Below are positions 1-10,639 of a stretch of DNA of 41,392 bases, in pieces (position 1 is the stretch's first letter; every line of letters begins with the position of its first letter). Where the stretch lies: the NCBI GenBank assembly GCA_013115145.1, contig JAAPAO010000305.1:1-41392 (forward strand). The letters are read 5' to 3'. The DNA is from Perkinsus chesapeaki. Lineage: Eukaryota > Perkinsozoa > Perkinsida > Perkinsidae. The position numbers were made by a program, and so were the translations under genes. Under the pieces are notes generated by a model that saw only the letters and a list, made by a program, of their open reading frames with translations, had not been told where the DNA came from and ran no database searches.

Positions 1-90
1 TATCTTAATAGTATCCAACAACCCCTAGTAGAGTAGCCTAGTCATCACTTAACCCTTATTCCCTATCTTAATACTATCCAACAACCCCTA
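1..90. repeat. short direct repeat, two copies
   Basis: A 27-base segment at 1-27 recurs at 64-90 with one mismatch (g at 11, c at 74). The copies are 63 bases apart and contain the core ccaacaacccct. This may be the edge of a longer repeat cut by the window boundary. It is not a telomere-type hexamer array. Confidence 0.75.
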
Positions 91-854
91 TTCCTTACCT
101 CAATGCTCACTGGCATCAAGTCCACCGCAGTCGTCTCCGGTGTATCAATCGATAACTCTTTCAACTTTGGCGTCGTGACCTAACCAAAATCTCCGAATAT
201 GATTAGTTACTACCTTCGGGACTATCTCATCTTAAATTACCATTATACATCCTCCAGACTGGAGGCAGTATAATGTAAGTTTCGGCGGGCTCGAGCACGC
301 CAAAACTTCATTGGCTCGATTTCATTAAGATACGCTATGACGTTTCAAATTCACTCCGCTATATATTTCACATCTTGACCGATCACATGACATCTAAATT
401 CCTTATTTTCGCACGCATTGCCTTTCTTCATCTCCCCTGCCCTACAACACTGACCTTCCTCATTCGTCCCGAAAACTCGTCATCTTCGGCATCTCTCAAC
501 GAAGCTGGTCCAAAGCAGCCACAGAGATGGAGACGTCTTTTCATATTCACAAATAACAATATATTCTAAGCTTCCTTAAGTGAAAATACGTTATAAAGAG
601 ATATGACGTCAAATGATGGTAATACGAAATGGGCATAATTCGATTTTTTCGATCCCACCACCGCCACCGAAGTATCTCTTCACACGTCACGTTTCGAGAT
701 CCCTTAACGTTACATTAGCCACCTTCTTCCAACTATTGAAGAGCATCCATTGAAGGACAGCTGAAACGATCACTCTGACGGGCAGTACCTCTTCAATTTG
801 TTACATAATGGCTCACTCGCTAAATCGTCGTATCCCAGCATTCATAAAAATCCT
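91..854. other. intergenic, no supported gene
   Basis: Only short open frames without splice or homology support are present. I see no RNA gene. The stretch precedes a possible small secreted ORF and the ABCG gene. Confidence 0.5.
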
Positions 855-1079
855 TCAACCCAGCATGGAGCTAAGATTCTCCATAACCTGCACTGTTTCG
901 GTACATCCGAAATGAAAGGCTCTCGAATTGAAAGTAGCTATAAGGTATGTTAGTCTGGAGCAATTCTCTGCGCCACAAATACGTAAGAGATCTTCTCCCA
1001 ATACTTCCGGACTCAAGTCACAGTCGTTGACAAATGCCGTATTAAACAGAGAGAGTAGCAGAGATAACAGAGTGATCAT
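855..1079 (-). CDS. possible small secreted protein (unsupported ORF)
   Basis: A 74-residue frame starts at the ATG at 1079 with a classic signal-peptide-like N-terminus (MITLLSLLLSLFNTAF), followed by a short mature part with four cysteines. The frame stays open upstream to 1160, but those residues are basic and less signal-like. A possible donor (CAG|GTTATG) near the end could mean further exons. I recognise no family. The signal-like start and the Cys content are the only support, so it may be a chance ORF. Confidence 0.25.
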   Translation of the reverse strand: MITLLSLLLSLFNTAFVNDCDLSPEVLGEDLLRICGAENCSRLTYLIATFNSRAFHFGCTETVQVMENLSSMLG

Positions 1080-1630
1080 CAGATACAATGAGCAACGGCG
1101 TGACGCCCTGCCTGACAAGGTAGCAATTTTCAGTAACCACTTCCAGGATTTGGCAATCAAAAGCCATCCTGGAGTTCCCTTTGCCTATCTTCGCAACCAA
1201 ATATGCTGCGACACAATCGAGCTGTCCCATTCTGTATAGAATTGCTTTTCCGACGTCCAAGACTGAATGCTCCTAGAGAGACGTACGACGTCGCGTCATG
1301 AAAATGCACTTCGTGAATCGCTTCGCTCCGCTAAAATCACATCTCGCTCGCCTCAGTGCGCACAATGTCTGGGCGATGAGCAACACACTAATGGCCGGAC
1401 GGTCCGTTTTCCCAATCCCCACAAGAGCTCCTTAGAAATTTGCCATTTTCCCAAGATGTGGTCGTAGTCTCATGAGCGCGGCCCACCAAAATATTGTGGT
1501 GAGTTCCGTGAGTTGAAAAATGTAGCTTATGTCTATAAGAAGCTCTACAGGCGACCGTAACTCCGGCAGATCCACAAGTACCTTCATCTTTTGCTGGCGT
1601 CCCCGACCTCGCAGTTAACGTTCCAGTATT

Positions 1631-3409
1631 ATGACGTCATACACCCGCGACCCCATCAGCAAGGCCGAGAGACACAGTCACTCCCTAGAGTGGTCTGACC
1701 TATCATTTGAAGTAAACCGCAAAACCCTACTCGGCAAGAGTCTCGGTATAAAGAAGATTCTCAAGAATGTGACCGGCTCCGCAGCACCCGGCGAAGTTGT
1801 GGCCATCATGGGACCTTCTGGCTCCGGCAAGACCTCCCTCTTGGACATCCTCGCGGACCGCGTCTCCTCCGGCAAAATCACAGGAGAGATTTGCCTCAAT
1901 AAAGTCACGCGTACGCCAATATCGTTTCGCGCGGTATCGGCCTACGTCGCCCAGGAGGACAGTCTCATGGGCTCATTTACTGTTCTCGAGACTCTACGCC
2001 AGAGCGCTCGCCTGGCGCTACCTAAGCGTGTGAGTCATGAAGAGAGAGAACGTCGGGTTCAACACGGTATCGATATTATGGGCCTTCGGTCCTGTGAACA
2101 CACCCTTATCGGTGACGTATTTCGTAAGGGCATCTCAGGCGGTCAAAAGCGCCGCGTGAGTGTCGCTATAGAGCTTCTCAAGATCCCTTCGGTCCTGCTC
2201 CTCGACGAACCGACATCTGGTCTGGACTCTGCCTCGGCCTTCAACATTATGGAGTATCTTAAGAAGCTCGCTCAAGAAGACCAATGCACTATCATCGTCA
2301 CCATTCACCAACCGAGCAGTGACATCTGGCAATCGCTCTCGAAAGTGTGTTTCCTGGTCGAGGGTAATGTGGTCTATTTCGGCCCTCCTGATAGAGTCCC
2401 CGAGTACTTCGCCGCTGCAGGCTACCCGGTACCGACTTTCACAAACCCAGCGGAGCACGTGATGAACCTGGTCAATACAGATTTCCCTGGTCACGGTGAT
2501 GTTCAAGGTCTCGTTGAACGCTACAGGAAAATCGAGAGCGAGCAAGCTGCGGCAAACATTAATGTTGATGAAGTACAACCATCACGAACTTTCACCGACA
2601 AGGAGATCTGGACCGCAGTGAGGCCGAGCAAACTACAGCAATTCTTCGCCTTATTGATAAGAAATTTCCAAAATAATGTCAGGAACCCCGGCATCTATTG
2701 GGTTCGTCTGGTCATGTACCTCATCCTGTCGTTCATGATAGGCACCATGTACATCCGCACCAACGACTCCCTCACACAAATGGACCAAGTACCGATGCTC
2801 TTCTATGTCCAGGCATTTCTAGTCTTCATGGCCGTCGCAGTTCTGCCCTTCTTTGACGAGATCCGGTCCGTATTCGCTCGAGAGCGTTCCAATTCCAACG
2901 TAAATGTCGCTGTCTTCGTCGCCGCCAACTTCCTGGCCTGTGTACCCGGTATCGCGCTCATCGCGTTGGTCTCTACCGCTATGGTCGTCGGCATCGCCGG
3001 ACTCCACTCGTTCGGCTGGTTCTATCTCAACCTATTCCTATCGATGGTTGTCTCCGAATCTCTGATGATGCTTCTAGGGGCAGCTACTCCCCACTACATC
3101 ATCGGGATCGCCTTAGGTGCTGGAATTTACGGAATGTTCATGTTGGTCTGCGGGTTCATGGTCCCGAGCGACCGCATTCCGCCTGGCTGGAAGTGGGTGC
3201 ACTACCTAGCCTTCCACACCTACGCATTTGGTGCCTTCATGTTTGCCGAGTTCGATGGTGAGCCCCCTCTCGGCGATGCCATTCTGGCCCAGTACAACCT
3301 CGAGGACACTGACCTCGGTCTCAACATGGTCGTCTTGGTCATTTGGACCGTCATTCTACAGATATCATTTTTCATCGCACTTTATTATCTTCATACTGGC
3401 CGGAGATAG
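1631..3409 (+). CDS. ABCG-family half-size ABC transporter
   Basis: Single-exon gene of 592 residues in the reverse order (nucleotide-binding domain first, membrane domain second) that defines the ABCG/White subfamily. Visible motifs: Walker A GPSGSGKT at 61-68, Q-loop Gln108, signature ISGGQ at 168-172, Walker B with LDEP at 191-194, and H-loop His226. Hydrophobic spans lie near 358-375, 389-408, 426-456, 464-484, 488-511 and 564-586, consistent with a six-helix membrane domain; the short loop before the last helix is where ABCG proteins have their extracellular loop. All catalytic residues are intact, and the length is usual for a half-transporter, which must dimerise. Family members export lipids, sterols or xenobiotics; the substrate cannot be told from sequence. 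The start is the first ATG of the frame. The hydrolase gene follows 240 bases downstream on the same strand. Confidence 0.95.
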   Translation: MTSYTRDPISKAERHSHSLEWSDLSFEVNRKTLLGKSLGIKKILKNVTGSAAPGEVVAIMGPSGSGKTSLLDILADRVSSGKITGEICLNKVTRTPISFRAVSAYVAQEDSLMGSFTVLETLRQSARLALPKRVSHEERERRVQHGIDIMGLRSCEHTLIGDVFRKGISGGQKRRVSVAIELLKIPSVLLLDEPTSGLDSASAFNIMEYLKKLAQEDQCTIIVTIHQPSSDIWQSLSKVCFLVEGNVVYFGPPDRVPEYFAAAGYPVPTFTNPAEHVMNLVNTDFPGHGDVQGLVERYRKIESEQAAANINVDEVQPSRTFTDKEIWTAVRPSKLQQFFALLIRNFQNNVRNPGIYWVRLVMYLILSFMIGTMYIRTNDSLTQMDQVPMLFYVQAFLVFMAVAVLPFFDEIRSVFARERSNSNVNVAVFVAANFLACVPGIALIALVSTAMVVGIAGLHSFGWFYLNLFLSMVVSESLMMLLGAATPHYIIGIALGAGIYGMFMLVCGFMVPSDRIPPGWKWVHYLAFHTYAFGAFMFAEFDGEPPLGDAILAQYNLEDTDLGLNMVVLVIWTVILQISFFIALYYLHTGRR

Positions 3410-3649
3410 ATTCCCACCGTAGCGGGAACTTAGCCGCTTTCCTGCTATGTGTCGCTCGGTGCTCTCAATGAAGCTTGTTGTTGGCTAGCACCTTCATTTG
3501 TTGTGTTGCAGCAGTTGAGCCATCGGACCAGTCACAGAGGGGACCGGTTTTACGAAGCTTTTCTCTATCAGATTTGGCGTGACATAACGCTACATCATTG
3601 ACGCTTTCGAGCCTTCAAAACACACCTTTGCCAGTCATTCTAATTGCCA

Positions 3650-5026
3650 ATGGCCTTCAATCCCTGGAAGGATCCATCTCAGTTCCCAGTACCCGCCAAA
3701 GCCATTGTCACCATCCTCGCAGGAGGTCTGGCCTCTGCTGTAGCTCTGAGGCTCGGCTACCACGTCTGCACCCGCTGGCTCTTCTATGATCGTCGTGCCA
3801 CTGCACTAGTTGATGGGTTTGCCAAACGACATCAAGAGCATATAAAACTTGTCGAGATAAGGCCGGGCCGTCGCATAGCTGTTTACGAGAACAAGTCGGC
3901 TGCGACGGGCGCGCCTGCATTGATCTTCATTCATGGTAGCTGCGCGCGAATGCAGCAATTCGAGGGTCAGATAGACTTCTTTGCCTCTCGTGGCTATCGA
4001 GTTCTCGCTCTGGACCTCTACGGTTGCGGTGCCAGTGACAAGCCGGATGACGCGAGCGCCTACCACACCGCACAACTCAAAAGCGACGTCGTGGCTTTCC
4101 TGGAGAAATTCTCAACACCAGGGAGCGTCGTCATTGGCCATTCCTATGGGGCCGCCATGGTCCTCGGCTTGTCCACGGATGAGTATCTGGTCAGCTGCCT
4201 CAGGCTCGCAGGCTTCGTTTGCATCTCGGTGCCCAACGCAAAGACTCTGGCGACTCGTGGCACTGTGTACCTTCGTGAGAAGTTCAACAAGCCTCGCTGG
4301 TGGCTGTGGCTCATTCGTCCGTGGGTGGGTCGCCAATTCAGAGCGATGTTGCTTGGTCCAACTGCAAGCGCTGATCTCTACCGGCAGGAGAAGGAGGCCA
4401 GCGCGAGGAACCCTGTTTATATGTACAAGGCATTCTACACCCAGTGGGATGCTGGGGCGCTGATCCCTAAGAATCACCAAGGAAGCCAGATTGATGGACT
4501 CTTCATTGTCGGCGAACTCGATAAGGTCGGCCTTGGACCAAAGATACTCTCGAATTCGCGTTGGCGGCCAGCGGAGATTCCGACTTACGTCCGCTGTACA
4601 ACACTTTTGCGTTTGCTGCCGATTTTGGCTCCATGCAGTTTTTCATGTTCAGGTCACCCCAGTCGAGTTCACGACAGCTTCAGTGGAAGAGGCCTCTAAG
4701 GGTCAACCAAACCGATCCTTCCAGGTAGAAGTTGTGAAGGACGCCGGGCACCAAGTAGGCGCCTCGTAGGGGCGGTGGTCGAGTTCTTAAACTCCATCGC
4801 GGACGCGCTACAGGATCACATTCATAGCAGAAAAAGTACCTCAAAAAGGGTAGACATGCTACCGGAACAAAACTTGCCGACCGACTGTCAACATATATCG
4901 TTCGTATCGTTGACGTGTTCCTGTATTGTTGGTTGTTCTACTTTCAAGGTCATGCAAGAGTTCCCGGCTACCGTCAACTCGAAGATATCTGACTTCTTAA
5001 AAGCGATCAACTTCACTCCTTTTTGA
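3650..5026 (+). CDS. membrane-anchored alpha/beta hydrolase (ABHD8-like), three exons
   Basis: Exons 3650-4525, 4653-4754 and 4949-5026 give 351 residues; both introns (127 and 194 nt) are phase 0 and GT-AG. An N-terminal hydrophobic segment (about 17-38) suggests a membrane anchor. The fold motifs follow: oxyanion HG at 95-96, nucleophile elbow GHSYG with Ser155, acid Asp291 in GELDK at the end of exon 1, and His325 in DAGHQ at the end of exon 2. Exon 3 supplies the typical C-terminal helix (VMQEFPATVNSKISDFL). Read without splicing, the 3' part looks frameshifted, but the splice model restores the family pattern exactly, so I treat the gene as intact. The spacing from HG to the GHSYG elbow resembles ABHD8-type hydrolases. 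Substrate unknown; lipid or ester hydrolysis is likely. The first donor (GTCGGC) is weak, the main doubt in the model. Confidence 0.85.
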
Positions 5027-5473
5027 TTTAATAATATTCTCATGCTCAATACGACGCTGTTGTGTTTCCTAGTTGGATGCCTTGGCCTCGGGCAGCACCC
5101 ACAGGCCTCTTGCTATGTCGTATGGCAAAAATGCGCCCAATGAACATCGAAGGATCTGCCGTGCGCGACCGCTATGTCGGTGTTGTTTTGCACTTGCGCC
5201 CGTGAGGCTGTCGGTGACGCTTCGTCGATTCCACAACCGATGAGAGATTCTTCTCTTCATCGATGTTCACCTCAAGTACGCGACCCTCGAGTTTGTGCTG
5301 AGGGCAAGAACTGATCTTACTTAATCAACTCGAAACATAATTCAAAGAAAAGTTGCAGTTGCTAGAAGCAAAGGTACTATTTCACATGATATAGGGAGAG
5401 CAAGTCATCGATCCCGACTAGTGAGAGATACTGGGTACCGAGGGCATCGACGAGCGAGGTGATCGGATGGAGT
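5027..5473. other. convergent intergenic spacer
   Basis: This spacer separates the 3' end of the + strand hydrolase from the 3' end of the - strand START gene. No ORF with a domain or splice support and no RNA gene was seen. Confidence 0.6.
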
Positions 5474-6112
5474 TCAAGCCTGGGAAGAACTGAAGTTGTA
5501 ATTCTTCAAGGCGTTGAATATTCTTTCCAAAGCAGTTGGATGCTTAATCATACCCATGTTTACGATCCACGTTGGGAGTAGCCCTCTCGGATCGATTTGG
5601 TTGTAAAATGATATCATCTTTTCACCATCAACATCACGGATGATATAACCAGCATTATCGATGAAGCCTCTGCAATGAGATGCCAAGAACTTGTGCTCGG
5701 GATAGTCGTCTCGGTTCACCGACCGCAAAGCGATTACTCCAAGCGTGGGGGACAACATCTCAGTGAGGACGGCGTAGACGAAGTCGCGGCCTGACATTCC
5801 TACTTGCATTTTGTAAGCTGACCAGCAAAGCTTGAAATCCTGTGTGTCAGTCTTGAAGAAAGACTCGAGAACCTTCCCGTTCAGGAACTTTGCTTCCCAA
5901 GTCTCTTTGACCGACAAGTCGGTGATGAACTGCATTATCTGTTGAATGGTGTAGTCCTTACCAAAGCTCATCTTGCCGCACACCACTTGCCTCTCTGTGG
6001 AGGTTTGTGGTCTTACGAACAGCTCCACATTACCCGACCGGCCCTTCGACTTGAATCCCGGGTCCTTCTCAAAGGCCAGTAAGACCTTCTGGGCGTCTTT
6101 GATATCTTCCAT
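5474..6112 (-). CDS. single START-domain protein (copy A)
   Basis: Intact 212-residue single-exon frame from the ATG at 6112. It is essentially one START (StAR-related lipid-transfer) domain: an N-terminal helix (DAQKVLLAF), the central GRDFVYAVL strand, the RSVNRDDYPEHKF segment, and the C-terminal block YNQIDPRGLLPTWIVN followed by the closing helix. START domains bind one sterol, phospholipid or ceramide in a hydrophobic tunnel and move it between membranes; the ligand cannot be predicted here. No signal peptide or membrane span is visible, so it is probably cytosolic. It has the same length as copy B at 7540-8178 and closely matches the fourth START exon of the multi-domain gene at 10.6 kb, so the three arose by local duplication. 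Confidence 0.88.
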   Translation of the reverse strand: MEDIKDAQKVLLAFEKDPGFKSKGRSGNVELFVRPQTSTERQVVCGKMSFGKDYTIQQIMQFITDLSVKETWEAKFLNGKVLESFFKTDTQDFKLCWSAYKMQVGMSGRDFVYAVLTEMLSPTLGVIALRSVNRDDYPEHKFLASHCRGFIDNAGYIIRDVDGEKMISFYNQIDPRGLLPTWIVNMGMIKHPTALERIFNALKNYNFSSSQA

Positions 6113-7539
6113 TATGAATAAAATATCAAGGGATGCTGAACCAAAGACAATAGCTTGATCAAATGCAAACCTATCATAAGAGAATCAATCTCGACCGATA
6201 TACTAATACACTGTACTAATTCACGATGAACAACCCGGGATCCTCTCGCGAGTGCATCCTGTACGGAAAAATGTGTGCCACACACTGCGTGTCAGCAGGA
6301 TCAAAATGATAATCATTGAACCCTGTGGATTATCAGAATCCGATTTGACATTCATTCTGCTGTTGATGTCTCTACCCAGAGTTTGCTATATTGTATGTGA
6401 AATATATACATATCCCCATAACATGTATATATATTCCGCTCGGCCACGTGTAGCTGCGAGTCTTGCCTCACTCTACTTACGGCGCGCCGTGACCGTCACG
6501 GGCGTGGCGATTCTCTTGTCAAGTGCGCACGCGTTCGGTGAGTTATTCTCAGGACATTCGTTTTTGGTAAACCCTACAGTGACAATAACAGTATAGGTAT
6601 TAAACTCTCGCTCTGAAGCTGCACACGGAATGGATAGTCTAACTAAGCCAATTTTCGGCGTTGGACTATAAGCTCACACACACACACACACATTCTCAGG
6701 AGCAGATTCGCTGGAGTCTTGTATCTTCGCTGTTGGTGAGACTTTGGCTTCACCCAAGTTACGCACCCCGTCTCCGAGGTGTCGAGCTATTGCACCTCTG
6801 AACTGTATTGCTTGCCCGCTAAGAACTACTTCGTATACCCCTAGGGGACTGTGTTACCAGAACCCGCCATCGTCGATCGGAGTATCGATCACGACTCGGC
6901 TCACATCGTCTGGTGGAGGCTCTCCGTCAGGTATGGGTACTGGTGCGATGGCAATTGGCTCAGGCTCTACTGCAAGCATTAAGGCCGAGGAGTTTTTTCC
7001 TCGACACCGGCCGAAAGGGCTTTGAGTGTGTGAGAGAAATGTCAGCATAAGACTGTCAGGAGAGAGCTATGCGCCCGGGCGCGAGCAACGGCACGGTGGG
7101 CTTCTCGAAGAGTCTTCGACGAAGACACAATCATGTCATTAATGGCAGAGCAAGTCCGACTAGGGGCAGGTCGCCGTTCCCTTACTCTAGAGCTTAGTGA
7201 CAGGGCCAGTTTCGTGCCGAGTCGGTGACAGCTGTGCAGTTTTCAAATTCAATGTCGTCATACATTCTAAGTTATTTCGGGGAGTAGTGGTACTGATTCT
7301 CTAGCGTGAGGGGTCGTAGAGGGGAGAGAACACATTTTGTGCGAGATGTTCTTCGTTTGACGAACGTTGAAAAACACTCGAAGAACTCAAAGCATCATTT
7401 CTGAAAAATTCCCTGCGGCTGAAAGCAATCAGCAATGACAGTTCGAAGCGGCAGACAGATAGTTACATCCGGCGTTCCCGAACAGCGAGAAATAATGGAG
7501 ATGCTAATGCCATCAGCTATCGAGTAGATTGGATGGACA
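6113..7539. other. intergenic with (CA)n tract
   Basis: A (CA)9 microsatellite lies at 6675-6692. A minus-strand frame at 6854-7048 encodes a Pro/Asp-rich stretch (IPDGEPPPDDVSRVV) that could be a stray exon, but no splice partner was found. Nothing else is supported. Confidence 0.5.
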
Positions 7540-8178
7540 TTAAGCCTGGGAAGAGCTGAAGTTGTACTTCTTCAAGGCGTTGAAGGTGTTCTCCATACTA
7601 GTTGGCTGCTTAATCTGAACCTTGTTAACGATCCACGTTGGGACTAGTCCACCGATGTCCAACTGATTATAATACGATAACATCTTTTCACCATCAACAT
7701 CACGGATGATATAACCAGCATTATCGATGAAGCCTCTGCAATGAGATGGCAAAAACTTGTGCTCGGGATAGTCGTCTCTGTTCACAGATCGAGTTACAAT
7801 CACTCCAAGGGTAGGGGACAACATCTCAGTGAGGACGGCATAGACGAAATCGCGGCCAGCAATTCCTAATTGCTTTTTGTAAGCTGCCCAGCAAAGCTTG
7901 AACTCCTGTGTGTCAGTCTTGGAGAAAGTCTCGAGCTCCTTGCCCACTTGGAATTGACTATCCCAAGTTTCCTTCACCGACAAGTCATTGATGAACTGCA
8001 TTATCTGTTGAATGGTGTAGTCCTTACCAAAGCTCATCTTGCCACACACCACTTGCCTCTCCGTGGAGGTTTGCGGTCTTACAGATAACTGTACGCTTCC
8101 AGACGAGCCCTTCGAAACGAAGGCTGGATCCTCCTCGAAGGCCAGTAAGACCTTTTGAGCGTCCTTGATATCTTCCAT
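7540..8178 (-). CDS. single START-domain protein (copy B)
   Basis: Intact 212-residue single-exon START protein from the ATG at 8178, collinear with copy A and sharing the MEDIKDAQKVLLAFE start and SSSQA end. Key START blocks are present: GRDFVYAVL, RSVNRDDYPEHKF, CRGFIDNAGYIIRDVDG and YNQLDIGGLVPTWIVN. A stretch around residues 40-75 is nearly identical to copy A and to the last START exon at 10.6-11.3 kb, while the rest diverges more, which suggests gene conversion or uneven selection. Its role is lipid binding and transfer by family; ligand unknown. The frame opens a few codons upstream, but the only ATG there is the one chosen, and copy A supports the same start. Confidence 0.88.
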   Translation of the reverse strand: MEDIKDAQKVLLAFEEDPAFVSKGSSGSVQLSVRPQTSTERQVVCGKMSFGKDYTIQQIMQFINDLSVKETWDSQFQVGKELETFSKTDTQEFKLCWAAYKKQLGIAGRDFVYAVLTEMLSPTLGVIVTRSVNRDDYPEHKFLPSHCRGFIDNAGYIIRDVDGEKMLSYYNQLDIGGLVPTWIVNKVQIKQPTSMENTFNALKKYNFSSSQA

Positions 8179-8337
8179 TTTGAAAAATGCTAACAAATGC
8201 TATCAACAAACCAAGGCTGCGTTATGTTCCATAAAAAAGCGGTCTGCTTGTATAACGCAAATGCGGTAGGCGATCAAACAACAAACTTGCCCTTTAAGAA
8301 TTGCGCTATAGCAATCGAGTAGGAACGATACTGAGAA

Positions 8338-8419
8338 CTGTTCTGACAGAACAGAGTAGTGTACACGCACTGGGGATATGAAGGTTTCATCATGAAACAA
8401 TTACTGTGGTTTCCACAGT
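8338..8419. repeat. cluster of three perfect short hairpins
   Basis: Adjacent inverted repeats: 8338-8354 (CTGTTCTG, A, CAGAACAG), 8384-8398 (GTTTCAT, C, ATGAAAC) and 8403-8419 (ACTGTGG, TTT, CCACAGT). The first two have single-base centres. They lie 160-240 bases upstream of the START copy B start codon. Confidence 0.85.
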
Positions 8420-9426
8420 GCGGATAGCTCTTACAGGCGCACTGAGAGCTAGCTCCGAGCAGCAACTTCCCATAAGCATAATATACGACCACTCCCTAGT
8501 CATAATACGACATACGATCATATGACACGCAACAAAACGGAGCAATTAATGGCACGCGTGATCATAGCACCGTCACCGGGCGGGCGAGATTCGAATATAG
8601 CAGCTCTGCAGCCTGTGGGACGCAGCCCAGTCCAAATATCATCGTTTCCAAAGGCCACGGAGTCCGAAAACAACGAAAGATACTGGGCCTCGAAAAAGAG
8701 CGACCGCGTAACGCTCATTTAAAATTCACCCGCCGATTTTGGGCGACGTGTGACGCGCATGGGGCGGCATGCGTGCCGCGCGCACATGTTTCCAATGCAT
8801 CGTCCCGTATTGTGCCCAGCGAATACGCACTGACATGATGATATGCTGTGGATTTGAAGGATGTGTATGGGTCCTACGCTGTGGGTCTAAATGACCAACC
8901 ATCACAGTTTGTGATTCACAAAATATTGACATCATTGAATGTTGTCAATATCATAACGCGAGCTGAATTGTGATTCATGAGTTCGTACGAGTACGTGTGA
9001 GTTTATAGTCCAACGCCGCAATTGGTTTAGTTAGACTATCCATTCTATGTGCAGCTTCCGAGTTCAGACGAGATTGAGGCTGAATCCTCAGTGTCACCGA
9101 CTTAGTGACTCGTTGACAGTGACCAGTGGTTGTTGTAGGATTCTGCGCAGTCTATGTGCATGCGTGCTAGAATAATCTATAGCTAAGAGGCCGGCGCGGT
9201 TGGTTATCGCCTGCCCTTGGTGTGTTCTTGGTTATCACTACTATCTCTAGCGTAAGATAACTATCCCTCAAGGTCCCTCCTGTTGTGTTAACGCATCTGA
9301 GCCTGTAGTCCTACATCAACTAACTACTTAACCGAACCCGATAACATGGTCACTGACCACTATTCAACTCCTCTGGCTTGAATATTCCATAAATGCTATG
9401 AACGTCACGGTTCACACTAGAAACAA
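8420..9426. other. intergenic, no supported gene
   Basis: Short mirrored ORFs at 8518-8722 occur on both strands with no domain or splice support. A 10-bp perfect palindrome, GAGCTAGCTC, sits near 8446. No RNA gene seen. Confidence 0.5.
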
Positions 9427-10151
9427 CTTGTATCATACAAGCTCCACCGGCGATAGTACATGACCTATAGAATAGGGCCTATACTGTACCATTGACTTCT
9501 AACAGACACAATCTGTCTCGATTTCCAACAGTTTGACAAGCTCCAACAGTGTTGGAGGTACCGGTCGTCGCAGTAATACTGTGACAGCACAAATATGAAA
9601 ATAACGAAGTCATCAGTTCTTCAGGGCTATTGTTTGAGTCTCAAACTTTGAGGACTTGAAGCTCTAAGGGTCGAACAAGATACACTGCGTAGTCCACGCG
9701 GCGTAGAGGATCAAACCGATGAGAGGTAATATTTGCCTGGCAATCGCTTACCCTATATGCAAGACGAGATACACGGATTGATGGAGTTTGGGTCATTTGG
9801 ATGCACGAATGAACATATCGGCCATAAACTATTGCGTGTGCAGATTAAGACGGGGGTGAACACAACACTCAACTTCAAGGTAAATAACCTGAAAAGAAAG
9901 CATTGCTTTCAAAGCAATTCAATGCAGCCGCATATTGCAGAGTCTGCAATGCAGACCGAGTGAAGAGTCGAAATGCCGAAGTGACGGGGATTATGGCCGG
10001 CCGCTAACTACCACGCGGGCAGGGCATGACGCACAAGGAATCCGGAAATGTCCACCGAGTCGGCGGGGGCGCCGACGAGCGGGAGCCGAAGGTATGATCA
10101 AAGCCATTGATACAGAGATGCAAACTCCGAGAGCTATCTGAACTTCAGATA
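9427..10151. repeat. cluster of odd-length palindromes
   Basis: Six perfect inverted repeats with a single-base centre lie in about 725 bases: 9427-9441 (CTTGTAT, C), 9541-9557 (CTCCAACA, G), 9632-9646 (GTTTGAG, T), 9902-9918 (ATTGCTTT, C), 9934-9950 (ATTGCAGA, G) and 10135-10151 (TATCTGAA, C). Arm sequences are unrelated to one another; only the architecture is shared. No ORF in the region looks coding. Confidence 0.9.
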
Positions 10152-10639
10152 ATCGATAAAGATGAGTTTAACTTGACCTGCTCAAGTCACAGCCCCGCGC
10201 TGAATTTGATAACCCGCATGAATGCACAAGTATCTGAAGGCATGAATTCCGCAAGCCTCGGGCGCATGCCATCATCTGAATGGGCGAGCTCGACCGGGTC
10301 GAGTCGACCTGAAGGCGATTAATAGCTTGGTGGACAATCGTAATGTCCAGAGGATTATCCACTTCCACAGCGTTGCGTCTGATCACGTAAGCAGGCTCCC
10401 ACGGAGCCGAACGTCTATGTGAATGAGGATTTCAAAAGAATCATCATACTGCAACGCAACAAAATCGCCGTTGCTGGGAGACGTTCAGAACACGAGCCTT
10501 GCTCTGAAACTAATGTAAACAGTTCTCTCAGGAAAACAATAGAACAGCTGAACAAGAGATTGATACAAACTCCTTTAGAAGGACAAACATGCTGCAAAAG
10601 CTAATCCGGTTCGTTGACAATCCGCCGGTCGGGAAGGCA

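Noticed and set aside
1-90. Telomeric repeat at the window edge
   Set aside because: The CCCCTA-containing repeat has a 63-base period and no hexamer or heptamer array.
4526-4948. Apparent frameshifts making the alpha/beta hydrolase a pseudogene
   Set aside because: The unspliced frame breaks after GELDK and again after GHQ, but two phase-0 GT-AG introns (4526-4652, 4755-4948) restore the family pattern including the acid, the histidine and the C-terminal helix.
4775-4948. Hydrophobic helix-like frame (VEFLNSIADALQ) as the true hydrolase C-terminus
   Set aside because: It lies in intron 2 of the better model; the exon starting at 4949 matches the family much more closely and follows a good acceptor (CTTTCAAG).
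8518-8722. Mirrored ORFs of equal size on both strands
   Set aside because: No domain, splice signal or composition argues for coding; such overlaps occur by chance.
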